From NCBI GenBank assembly GCA_963649615.1, contig CAVJIN010000067.1:1-6862 (forward strand): a stretch of DNA of 6,862 bases, in the 5' to 3' direction. Shown piece by piece: positions 1-5,539 of this stretch (the stretch's first letter is position 1; each line of letters opens with the position of its first letter). The notes under the pieces were generated by a model. That model was not told the origin of the DNA. It searched no databases and saw nothing but the letters and a program-made list of their open reading frames with translations. The stretch is from UBA9732 sp963649615. GTDB lineage: Bacteria > Spirochaetota > Spirochaetia > Sphaerochaetales > Sphaerochaetaceae. Position numbers and translations under genes: made by a program.

Positions 1-2
1 TT

Positions 3-116
3 GCAGAGCAGGAAGCACATCTGAGCCGATTCGTTCCGGCAGATTAAGAAGATGTTTATGAAGAAATGGAGAAGATTGTAGTTTTGTTTAAAGATGAATG
101 CTTTGTCGATTGGTAA
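3..116 (+). other. Possible broken 3' end of an upstream gene
   Basis: One frame is open from the window edge to TAA 45-47 (ending SRFVPAD). The same frame then continues as a protein-like stretch (EDVYEEMEKIVVLF...DW) to a second TAA at 114-116, just before the ribosome site of the flavodoxin gene. This may be the end of an upstream operon gene carrying a nonsense codon, or the gene may simply end at 47 and the rest be a spacer. No family was recognised. The piece is too short to decide. Confidence 0.25.
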
Positions 117-121
117 AGGAG
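117..121 (+). promoter_or_regulatory. Ribosome binding site of the flavodoxin gene, long form
   Basis: AGGAG lies six bases before ATG 128. It supports 128 rather than the upstream in-frame ATG at 98, which would add ten residues in front of a clean signal peptide. Confidence 0.7.
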
Positions 122-127
122 AACAAT

Positions 128-760
128 ATGAAAAGATTATTGGCGCTGATTCTAGCAGCTGTTATGACGCTGGCTCTTGCGGCCAACGGAACCCGTGAGA
201 CGGCTGATAAGGCGCAGGCTGAACAAATAGAAGGAGACAGAAATATGTTAGTAGCTTATTTTTCTCTTGCAGGGGAACAGTATGGAGTTGGTGTGATTGA
301 AGAAGGAAACACCAGTATTATCGCCCATATGATTGCAGAACAAATCGGAGCCGATCTCTTCGAGATTGAGGCTATTACACCGTATCCCACTTCTCACCGC
401 GAGCTTCTGGATGTATCCCGGGAAGAAATGGCATCCAATGTTCGCCCGGAGATTGCCGATACTGTGGACAATATAGACGATTATGACACGATTTTTATCG
501 GTTATCCCAACTGGTGGGGCGATATGCCGATGATTGTCTATAGCTTTTTGGAGAGCTATAACCTGTCCGGAAAGACCATTGTCCCATTCTGCACACATGG
601 CGGCAGCAGACTTTCCAATACTGAATCAACAATTGCTGACATTACGGGAGGAATAATTGAGGAAGGATTAGCAATTTTGGGTACTACAGCGCAAAATGAT
701 CGTGATACAGCCAGAAAGATGGTCACAGAGTGGCTGAAGGATGGTGGCTTTGTTGAGTAA
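128..760 (+). CDS. Exported flavodoxin-family protein (Flavodoxin_4-like)
   Basis: The product has 210 residues. It probably binds FMN and carries electrons, or acts as a quinone/NAD(P)H-type flavodoxin reductase outside or at the membrane; the exact partner is unknown. Residues 1-19 form a signal peptide (MKRLL, then a hydrophobic run ending LALAA). The flavodoxin fold follows at 41-205: first strand and phosphate loop LVAYFSLAG (41-49) with a later GNTS (60-63), the central strand TIFIGYPNWWGDMP (121-134) typical of this family, and IVPFCTHGGS (151-160). The lipobox position reads L-A-A-N at 17-20 instead of L-A-A-C, so lipidation is not expected; ALA-A (16-19) would suit signal peptidase I instead. 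A second ATG at 245 (residue 40) has its own strong ribosome site and would give a 171-residue cytosolic flavodoxin. The 3' end overlaps the next gene. Family assignment is firm; location is uncertain. Confidence 0.88.
   Translation: MKRLLALILAAVMTLALAANGTRETADKAQAEQIEGDRNMLVAYFSLAGEQYGVGVIEEGNTSIIAHMIAEQIGADLFEIEAITPYPTSHRELLDVSREEMASNVRPEIADTVDNIDDYDTIFIGYPNWWGDMPMIVYSFLESYNLSGKTIVPFCTHGGSRLSNTESTIADITGGIIEEGLAILGTTAQNDRDTARKMVTEWLKDGGFVE
232..247 (+). promoter_or_regulatory. Internal ribosome site and alternative start of the flavodoxin gene
   Basis: AGGAG (232-236) sits eight bases before ATG 245-247. That codon is residue 40 of the long form and the first residue of the flavodoxin domain (MLVAYFS), which is where cytosolic members of the family normally begin. 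Spacing is as good as or better than that of the 128 start. Use of the site is inferred. Confidence 0.5.
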
Positions 761-1724
761 CAGATATAGGGCTTTTATCATTGTTCTGCTGACCGTTGAA
801 ATGGCAGCATCCCTTGCAGCTTGTGGCAAAGCAGAGCAGGGGAATCTTCCTGTACAGGCCTCGAACATTACTGCGTATGTCGCAGAGACAGAAAACACCA
901 TAAATGGTATAAGCAGTGGTGCAGAGCTTAAGGAGACAGGAATTCAACTGACATTTGGCAATACAATTGTGACTGCAGTGTTTAATGACAGTAAAACAAG
1001 TCAGGCTTTCATAAAAATGTTGCCTCTTACGCTCACTATGAATCGATATGCCGACCGGGAATATTATGCGGCACTTGGTGAACTGCCGGAAAACGGGGCT
1101 ACCATTGAGGATTTTGAAAATGGAGATGTGACCTATTATACAGAAGGGAAAGCTTTGGCGATTTTCTTTGACAATGCGGATAAGTCTTCTCAAGATGGCC
1201 TAATCCGCATGGGGCGTATTACCTCGCCTTTAAGCCTGTTTGATACATTTGGCGAGAAGGTTGTGGTGACAATCGCTCTTTCAGAAAGTGAGGTAGTCAA
1301 TATGGCAGATTTTGATTTTTCAGTTTTCAGCAATGTAGAAATAACCGGCATAAAAACAACTGAATTGAGCATAGAAGAACAGATAATCCTTTATCAGACA
1401 GCAAGGTATTGTCAAGCTATGACTGAAGCTGATACAGAAACTATGAGGGACATTACATCTCCAGATATGATTTTCACCCACATGAGTGGCAGACAACAGT
1501 CAAGGGATGAATATTTTGCAGATATTACGGATGGTGATCTTCAATACTTTACGATTGGAATAGAAAATCCGGTAGTAAATATCTATGGCAACTATGCTTC
1601 TGTAACCTACACTTCTGTTTTAAACGCAAATGCCTATGGGGCTAGAGGTGTATACCGAATTAATGGAACTCACTGGTATGAGAGACAAAATGAAGATTGG
1701 ATTAAATGCAATAGACCTGAATGA
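741..1724 (+). CDS. Lipoprotein with cyclophilin-like and NTF2-like domains
   Basis: From ATG 741 the product has 327 residues. A short basic N-terminus (NRYR, 7-10) and hydrophobic stretch (11-24) lead to a good lipobox, L-A-A-C28, so it should be anchored to the outer face of the membrane. Residues about 66-183 resemble the small beta-barrel cyclophilin-like domain found with flavodoxins in Firmicutes (IQLTFGNTIVTAVFNDSKTS at 68-87; LPLTLTMNRYADREYYAALG at 94-113). Residues about 210-325 resemble an SnoaL/NTF2-like (DUF4440-type) fold (the segment from 212, DITSPDMIFTH, and W319). Neither domain shows a clear active site, so no reaction is assigned. The start is unsure: AAGGA 737-741 overlaps ATG 741 and is better placed for TTG 750, which would remove three residues. 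The gene overlaps the flavodoxin gene by 20 bases and the next gene by 4, pointing to one transcript. Confidence 0.8.
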   Translation: MVALLSNRYRAFIIVLLTVEMAASLAACGKAEQGNLPVQASNITAYVAETENTINGISSGAELKETGIQLTFGNTIVTAVFNDSKTSQAFIKMLPLTLTMNRYADREYYAALGELPENGATIEDFENGDVTYYTEGKALAIFFDNADKSSQDGLIRMGRITSPLSLFDTFGEKVVVTIALSESEVVNMADFDFSVFSNVEITGIKTTELSIEEQIILYQTARYCQAMTEADTETMRDITSPDMIFTHMSGRQQSRDEYFADITDGDLQYFTIGIENPVVNIYGNYASVTYTSVLNANAYGARGVYRINGTHWYERQNEDWIKCNRPE

Positions 1725-2428
1725 TGAAGAAGAGAATTAAAATTATAGTAGATTTGGGAATGGTGCTTCTTTTGCCTTTGTTGATGGCATATTCTCTAGT
1801 TGGAGAGGTTGCCCATGAATATCTTGGTATTGGTATGTTTGTACTTTTTATTGCCCACCATATTCTGAATATTGCCTGGTGGAAACACATTTTTCGTGGG
1901 AAGTACACATCTCTCCGCGTTTTGGGAACAGTCGTAAATTTAGCACTTGCGATTATAATGCTCTCATTGCCAATCAGCGGAATGATTCTATCCCGACATG
2001 TGTTTCGCTTTTTGTATTTTGATGGAGCGTCTACAGCCAGAACAATTCATCTGCTGGGGTCTTATTGGGGATTGGTGTTGATGAGCTTCCATGCCGGCAT
2101 GCACGGTGACATGATGCTGGGGATAATCCGAAAGAACAAAAAGTCAGATGATTCATCTAAAATCAAAATCTGGAGTTTGCGAATCATTGTTGTGCTGTTG
2201 GCAATTTGTGGTTTCCATGCCTTTGTGAAGAATGAAGTTATCTCCTATTTGTTTTTGAGAACACAGTTTGTATTCATTGATTTTTCACAGCCTGTCATTC
2301 AATCTTTGCTGGAATATTGCTTCATTATGATATTATTTATGATTATGGGTTATTGCATGGTCAAGATTCTGAAAGAATTCCATTTTCTGGATTTTAAACG
2401 AAATCAGAATAATCTTGTTTCCAAGTAA
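1721..2428 (+). CDS. DUF4405 membrane protein (putative flavinylation-associated cytochrome)
   Basis: The product has 235 residues and five or six hydrophobic segments (about 7-27, 36-52, 68-90, 112-127, 152-168, 197-216). Histidines lie in or beside helices: H32, H46-H47, H56, H110, H124, H128 and H166. That pattern fits the DUF4405 family, cytochrome b-like four-helix proteins thought to bind haem and pass electrons across the membrane to extracytosolic flavoproteins. The C-terminal block HAFVKNEVISYLFLRTQFVF (166-185) and the following PVIQSLLEY are also family-like. ATG 1721 overlaps the stop of the lipoprotein gene (ATGA) and no good ribosome site precedes it, so translation is probably coupled; ATG 1724 is an equally possible start. 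With an exported flavodoxin upstream, a membrane electron-transfer role is a reasonable inference. Haem binding is not proven by sequence alone. Confidence 0.8.
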   Translation: MMKKRIKIIVDLGMVLLLPLLMAYSLVGEVAHEYLGIGMFVLFIAHHILNIAWWKHIFRGKYTSLRVLGTVVNLALAIIMLSLPISGMILSRHVFRFLYFDGASTARTIHLLGSYWGLVLMSFHAGMHGDMMLGIIRKNKKSDDSSKIKIWSLRIIVVLLAICGFHAFVKNEVISYLFLRTQFVFIDFSQPVIQSLLEYCFIMILFMIMGYCMVKILKEFHFLDFKRNQNNLVSK

Positions 2429-2820
2429 AAATCTATCGTGCCATATTATCGAAAACTTTCACTGATATTTTCAGTTATTTCTAAATGAGCCATACGATTT
2501 TTGCGTGAACATCTCTATGTTTATCAACCAAAGGTGATTTGTCTTCGGAGAATCGAACGATAGTACATTTGCATCAATACAGCATCAGAAAGGTTGTGCA
2601 GAGCCGGTACGATGTTGAATTACAATTAAAATAAATATTATTAGCTTTGATGCTGTTTGTGAGCCAAATGACTGTGACGCAACTGTAATAGAGTAAGAGA
2701 ACTTCGAAGCTGTTGCAGTAAAGTTATTAACAAGGTGGTGCATTGTTCTTTCATCATGTGGAATACCTTGGTAGAAAACGTTGCTGAAATTATCACCAGA
2801 GACAGAAAAGTATATTAATG
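2429..2820 (+). other. Gene-free spacer after the redox operon
   Basis: No convincing gene is seen on either strand. A weak hairpin (ACTGA/TCAGT near 2460-2480) with a few T residues could end the operon but is not a good terminator. Short CTATCGT (2433-2439) and ACGATAG (2557-2563) words form a widely spaced inverted pair and echo the repeat unit that follows. An imperfect inverted pair, ACAGCATCA (2579-2587) and TGATGCTGT (2648-2656), is also present. The stretch may be old repeat or element debris. Confidence 0.4.
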
Positions 2821-2950
2821 CACTATTAAACGATAGCAGGATTTTTTATAAACGATATGGGTGCACTATCAGGCTATCGTTTAGAAGTGCTGAAAATGGG
2901 CTTGACGTACATGCTGTTGTCTCAAGCCACGTTGAGACAGTTGTATTGAT
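2821..2950 (+). repeat. Left copy of ~130-bp direct repeat with RlmD-tail-like core
   Basis: It aligns with 5113-5243. Over the best-aligned ~110 bases I estimate about 80% identity by eye, and 2919-2950 is identical to 5212-5243 (32 bases). One frame of the core reads VVSSHVETVVL; HVETVVL resembles the C-terminus of RlmD/RumA 23S rRNA uracil methyltransferases, a known integration site of conjugative elements. The core starts with a 7-base inverted pair, GTCTCAA and TTGAGAC, around six bases (2919-2938). The upstream half has an 11-base inverted pair, TAAACGATAGC (2827-2837) and GCTATCGTTTA (2873-2883). An open frame across it (2781-2963) is better read as an att-type remnant than as a gene. 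Confidence 0.8.
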
Positions 2951-3045
2951 AACTAGGCAATAACCGCGTCACTGCGTTCAGGTCATGCAACAGAGCATTG
3001 CCCTTCACTTGTTCCTTGTTTTTGTCCGTTATTAGAACTTCCTAC

Positions 3046-3065
3046 GGTTGTATTGATGACAAAAG
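3046..3065 (+). repeat. Partial third copy of the repeat core
   Basis: GTTGTATTGATG (3047-3058) repeats the right end of the core exactly (5233-5244), and the bases after it (ACAAAAG) resemble the right flank of the second copy (TCAAAAAAG), not the flank of the first copy. The 96 bases between the first copy and this piece (2951-3046) match neither repeat and contain no recognised gene. Confidence 0.55.
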
Positions 3066-3095
3066 TTTGAAAAACCATTATTTTGTGTTTTTTTA

Positions 3096-3124
3096 TTGTA
3101 TTTGTGCAACCAATATTGTATATT
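3096..3124 (+). promoter_or_regulatory. Promoter of the AbiE-like operon
   Basis: TTGTAT (3096-3101) and TATATT (3119-3124) are separated by 17 bases, a good sigma-A-type match. Transcription would start near 3131, leaving a short leader before ATG 3147. The -10 element lies inside the right arm of a perfect palindrome, so a protein bound there would block the promoter. Confidence 0.6.
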
Positions 3125-3129
3125 GGTTG
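3107..3129. promoter_or_regulatory. Palindromic operator, probable AbiEi binding site
   Basis: CAACCAATAT (3107-3116) and ATATTGGTTG (3120-3129) are perfect 10-base arms around TGT. The palindrome covers the -10 region and ends 17 bases before the antitoxin start. AbiEi antitoxins of the studied streptococcal system bind inverted repeats in their own promoter and repress it, so autoregulation is the natural reading. Only one such palindrome was found here. Confidence 0.65.
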
Positions 3130-3146
3130 TGTAAAAGTAACAAACA

Positions 3147-3728
3147 ATGAAGAAACAAGACCTAATAGATATTGCAAAGAAAAACAATGGATACCTCTTT
3201 TACAAGGATCTTAAAAGAAAAGGAATTCCTTCTATTACTCTGATAAGACATGAAAGAAAAGGAGTGTTCAAAAAAGTTAGTAGAGGAATATACCTACTAG
3301 CAGATCAAATAGAAGACCCGTTTTATATTTTTTCAAAAATGTATTCTAAACTGGTATTTTCTCATTCAACTGCTTTGTATTTGCAGGGACTCTCAAATAG
3401 ACAATTTCAAGGGTTTGAAGCAACTTTTCCTCATTCTTCAAGAATTCCGTCTAATACGGAACTTGTGTGTTATACAACAAGAACATCCAACTATGAGCTT
3501 GGGATACAACAAGTAAAGACTCCTTATGGAAACGAAGTTCCTTGTTATGATACAGAGCGATGTATCTGTGACATTTTTGTCTATGACGATATTGAATACG
3601 AAGATAAAATGTTTGCTATAAATCAGTATTCAAAAAACATTGACTATGACAAACTATATGCATACGCTAAAAAACTCAAGGTTTACGATAGGGTTCACGA
3701 TGTTTTTGAGGTTGTTGGATGGAAATAG
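3147..3728 (+). CDS. abiEi: AbiEi-type antitoxin, winged-helix regulator
   Basis: The product has 193 residues. Residues 1-52 form a winged helix-turn-helix (DLIDIAKKNNGYLFYKDLKR, then the wing VFKKVSRGIYLL), as in the N-terminal DNA-binding part of AbiEi antitoxins. Residues about 65-190 fit the C-terminal antitoxin domain, with LVFSHSTALYLQGLSNR (69-85) and the ERCICDIF signature (136-143). In characterised AbiE systems this protein represses the operon and counteracts the AbiEii toxin without direct stable binding (type IV). The palindrome at 3107-3129 is its likely operator. The start at 3147 has a very short leader and no clear Shine-Dalgarno sequence, so the antitoxin may be weakly translated. 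It overlaps the toxin gene by 10 bases, the usual AbiE order. The stretch is clearly AT-richer than the operon to its left. Confidence 0.88.
   Translation: MKKQDLIDIAKKNNGYLFYKDLKRKGIPSITLIRHERKGVFKKVSRGIYLLADQIEDPFYIFSKMYSKLVFSHSTALYLQGLSNRQFQGFEATFPHSSRIPSNTELVCYTTRTSNYELGIQQVKTPYGNEVPCYDTERCICDIFVYDDIEYEDKMFAINQYSKNIDYDKLYAYAKKLKVYDRVHDVFEVVGWK
3708..3711 (+). promoter_or_regulatory. Ribosome binding site of the AbiEii fusion gene
   Basis: GAGG lies seven bases before ATG 3719, inside the end of the antitoxin gene. It fixes the toxin start and supports coupled translation through the 10-base overlap. Confidence 0.55.
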
Positions 3729-5098
3729 CTAAAACAAAAGCAAAAATTGATAAATTTGCAAAAGAGGAAGGAATTAAGCCTCAAATCCTGTGGGATGCCT
3801 TCTTCTTTGAGCATTTTCTGCTAAGACTTTCCAAAAGTCCCTATTGGGATAGGTTTGTATTTAAAGGAGGGTTTCTTCTTGAATACATTATGGGGATATC
3901 TCAAAGAACAACAATGGATGTAGACTTGAAATATAATGGTGAACTTTCAAATGATATTCTACTATCTTATTTTCATTCTATTTGCATCCAAAATACCGAT
4001 GATGGTGTTTCATATGAGGTTATCGATATAGATGACATAGCAACGGAAACAAAATATGGAGGCAAAAGAATAAGGCTTAAAGGTCAGTATTCAAATATAA
4101 GGAAGATTTTTAGTGTTGATATTGCTAAAGATGATGTCGTTACTCCAAGACCTGTTTTACAAAAATTTGTTTCAAGAACAGATGAAACATTTACATTCCA
4201 ACTTCAATCGTACAATATTGAAACAATCCTAGCTGAAAAACTTGAAACTCTCGTGAGCAAAGGAAAAAAGAATTCTAGAATCAAGGACCTTTTTGATATC
4301 AGTTTGCTCACACGTAACGAATGTTACAATAAAGAATTATTTAATGCAGCAGTCATAAATACATTTTATTGCCGAAAAACTGAACTCTCTGCAAAGTCTT
4401 TAGCTGAAGAAGTGGACTTTTTGAAGCATTCAGATAGAATGCATGAGCTATTTACAAATTACTCTAAGAAAAATTCTTTTTGTCTTGGAACTTCATTTGA
4501 AGATTGTCTTGAATCTCTGGAAAAAGTAATCTCAACAATTTGTTTTGATAAAACCTTTAATATTGGCAATATGAATCTTTGTTTAATTAGACATGGTCAA
4601 GATGAAGATGATAAGGTGGGAGGCTGGTCAGACAACCATCTAACAGATAAAGGAATAAAAGATGTAACAAAAATGTGTGAATCCGTACCTCAAAATTATG
4701 ATTTTATTATTTCAAGCGACCTCCCAAGGGCAAAAGAGACTGCAGAAATTATATCTGAGGTAACAGGACTTCCAGTAATTTTCGATGCAGGTTTTAGAGA
4801 AACAAACAATGGTGATTTGAGAAATATGAAAAAAGAAGAGTTTCTTAAAAACTATTCTCATTTTATTTTCTCAAACTTAAAAATGGATGAAAAATACCCT
4901 AATGGAGAATCTCCTAGTGAATTCTTTTTCAGGGTTAAAGACGCTTTTGAAAAGCTAGTTACCCAATACCAAAGGAAGAACATTCTTCTTGTAACTCATG
5001 GAGGTGTTATAACTGTACTTTTTTGTTTAAAGAATAGATGGAAGTATTCCAATTTGTTGAAAATTACACCACCAACTGCATCAATTACGAAATTTTGA
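3719..5098 (+). CDS. abiEii: AbiEii-type nucleotidyltransferase toxin fused to a histidine phosphatase
   Basis: The product has 459 residues; AbiEii toxins usually have about 270-300. Residues 1-275 form a DUF1814/AbiEii nucleotidyltransferase with all expected motifs: KGGFLL (49-54), R63-T-T-M-D67-V-D69 (metal-binding aspartates), FSVDIAKD (131-138), AEKL (172-175) and R187..KD190..D193. Relatives act as toxins; the MenT branch adds nucleotides to tRNA 3' ends. Residues about 286-459 form a histidine phosphatase with its core intact: LCLIRHGQ (R291, H292), SSDLPRAKETAE (R337), FRETNNGD (E361) and VTHGGV (H427). The end, PPTASITKF, looks native. The phosphatase domain begins right at M285 (ATG 4571), as stand-alone relatives do, but no ribosome site precedes that codon, so one fused protein is more likely. 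The fusion suggests that the phosphatase edits the toxin's product, substrate or state; this is inference. The second repeat copy begins 14 bases after the stop. Confidence 0.88.
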   Translation: MEIAKTKAKIDKFAKEEGIKPQILWDAFFFEHFLLRLSKSPYWDRFVFKGGFLLEYIMGISQRTTMDVDLKYNGELSNDILLSYFHSICIQNTDDGVSYEVIDIDDIATETKYGGKRIRLKGQYSNIRKIFSVDIAKDDVVTPRPVLQKFVSRTDETFTFQLQSYNIETILAEKLETLVSKGKKNSRIKDLFDISLLTRNECYNKELFNAAVINTFYCRKTELSAKSLAEEVDFLKHSDRMHELFTNYSKKNSFCLGTSFEDCLESLEKVISTICFDKTFNIGNMNLCLIRHGQDEDDKVGGWSDNHLTDKGIKDVTKMCESVPQNYDFIISSDLPRAKETAEIISEVTGLPVIFDAGFRETNNGDLRNMKKEEFLKNYSHFIFSNLKMDEKYPNGESPSEFFFRVKDAFEKLVTQYQRKNILLVTHGGVITVLFCLKNRWKYSNLLKITPPTASITKF

Positions 5099-5112
5099 AT
5101 CAAAGGAAGATG

Positions 5113-5243
5113 TACCTTTTAACGATTGCCAAATTTTCCATAAACGATTGGTGTTCACTATCAAAGCTATCGTTAAAAAGTATACTAAAAACGGTAGACG
5201 TACATTCTGTCGTCTCAAGCCACGTTGAGACAGTTGTATTGAT
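5113..5243 (+). repeat. Right copy of ~130-bp direct repeat with RlmD-tail-like core
   Basis: It matches 2821-2950 and has the identical 32-base core at 5212-5243. One frame reads VVSSHVETVVLMSKK and stops at 5254-5256. The upstream half keeps the inverted arms as TTTTAACGAT (5117-5126) and ATCGTTAAAA (5169-5178): the sequence differs from the left copy but pairing is kept. It starts 14 bases after the toxin stop, so the AbiE genes sit exactly between two direct repeats, 2293 bases from core to core. Confidence 0.8.
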
Positions 5244-5247
5244 GTCA

Positions 5248-5430
5248 AAAAAGTGAACACAGTGTATTTGAAACTCTTTGTCAGTAAAGACTTTGTTAAT
5301 TGCTATCGTTAAAAGGTGTAGCAGAAATTTTTTTGGCTCTCTTTTCTCCAGTTTGTATATAAAAATCAGCACCCATATCGTTAAAAAGTGAACACAGCTA
5401 TACACGATTGGTGTTCATTTTTGCACAGGT
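5248..5430. repeat. Cluster of short, degraded repeat copies in both orientations
   Basis: AAAAAGTGAACACAG occurs at 5248-5262 and 5383-5397. ACGATTGGTGTTCA at 5404-5417 repeats 5144-5157. GCACCCATATCGTT (5369-5382) is the exact reverse complement of 2851-2864 in the left repeat. GCTATCGTTAAAA recurs at 5166-5178 and near 5302-5314. GGTGAACACACC follows near 5428. Together these show that pieces of the ~130-bp unit have been duplicated and inverted here. No gene was found in 5257-5539. Confidence 0.6.
5383..5421. terminator. Terminator-like hairpin in the repeat cluster
   Basis: AAAAAGTGAACAC (5383-5395) and GTGTTCATTTTT (5411-5422) can pair around about 15 bases, giving a 7-base stem (TGAACAC/GTGTTCA) extended by an A-run and a T-run. 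It could stop transcription from either side, separating the AbiE genes from the module to the right. The stem is AT-rich and modest, so this is a guess. Confidence 0.3.
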
Positions 5431-5504
5431 GAACACACCCCTAAAAGATGAACGCCTGAAAAATCGTGGAGGAGTTTGTCTTTATCCTTATTTCTCCCCT
5501 TTTC

Positions 5505-5533
5505 TTTACATATGAGTTATTCACTTGTAGAAT
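5505..5533 (+). promoter_or_regulatory. Possible promoter before the winged-helix ORF
   Basis: TTTACA (5505-5510) and TAGAAT (5528-5533) are 17 bases apart, a fair sigma-A match. The predicted start of transcription falls at about 5540, on the ATG itself, so the first ORF would be leaderless. That fits the absence of a ribosome site before it. The match could be chance in AT-rich DNA. Confidence 0.4.
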
Positions 5534-5539
5534 ACATTC

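Noticed and set aside
723..1193. Minus-strand open frame of 156 codons
   Set aside because: It is antisense to the well-supported lipoprotein gene, with cysteine- and histidine-rich composition typical of a shadow frame.
2781..2963. Open frame of 60 codons ending HVETVVLITRQ
   Set aside because: No ribosome site, and its 3' half is the repeat core also present downstream; better read as an RlmD-tail-like att remnant than as a gene.
2983..3177. Minus-strand open frame of 64 codons
   Set aside because: It covers the AbiE promoter and operator on the opposite strand and includes reverse-strand repeat sequence; no ribosome site or known motif.
4571..5098. Separate histidine phosphatase gene starting at ATG 4571
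   Set aside because: The codon fits the start of stand-alone relatives, but no ribosome site precedes it and the frame is continuous with the toxin domain, so a fusion is more likely.
5038..5256. Open frame of 72 codons ending HVETVVLMSKK
   Set aside because: It overlaps the end of the phosphatase domain in another frame and then runs through the repeat; no ribosome site.
5100..5405. Minus-strand open frame of 101 codons
   Set aside because: It lies entirely on repeat sequence, has no family resemblance and no start signals; its protein echoes only the reverse strand of the repeat.
5113..5430. CRISPR array
   Set aside because: The repeats vary in length and orientation and are irregularly spaced, with no uniform spacers and no cas genes.
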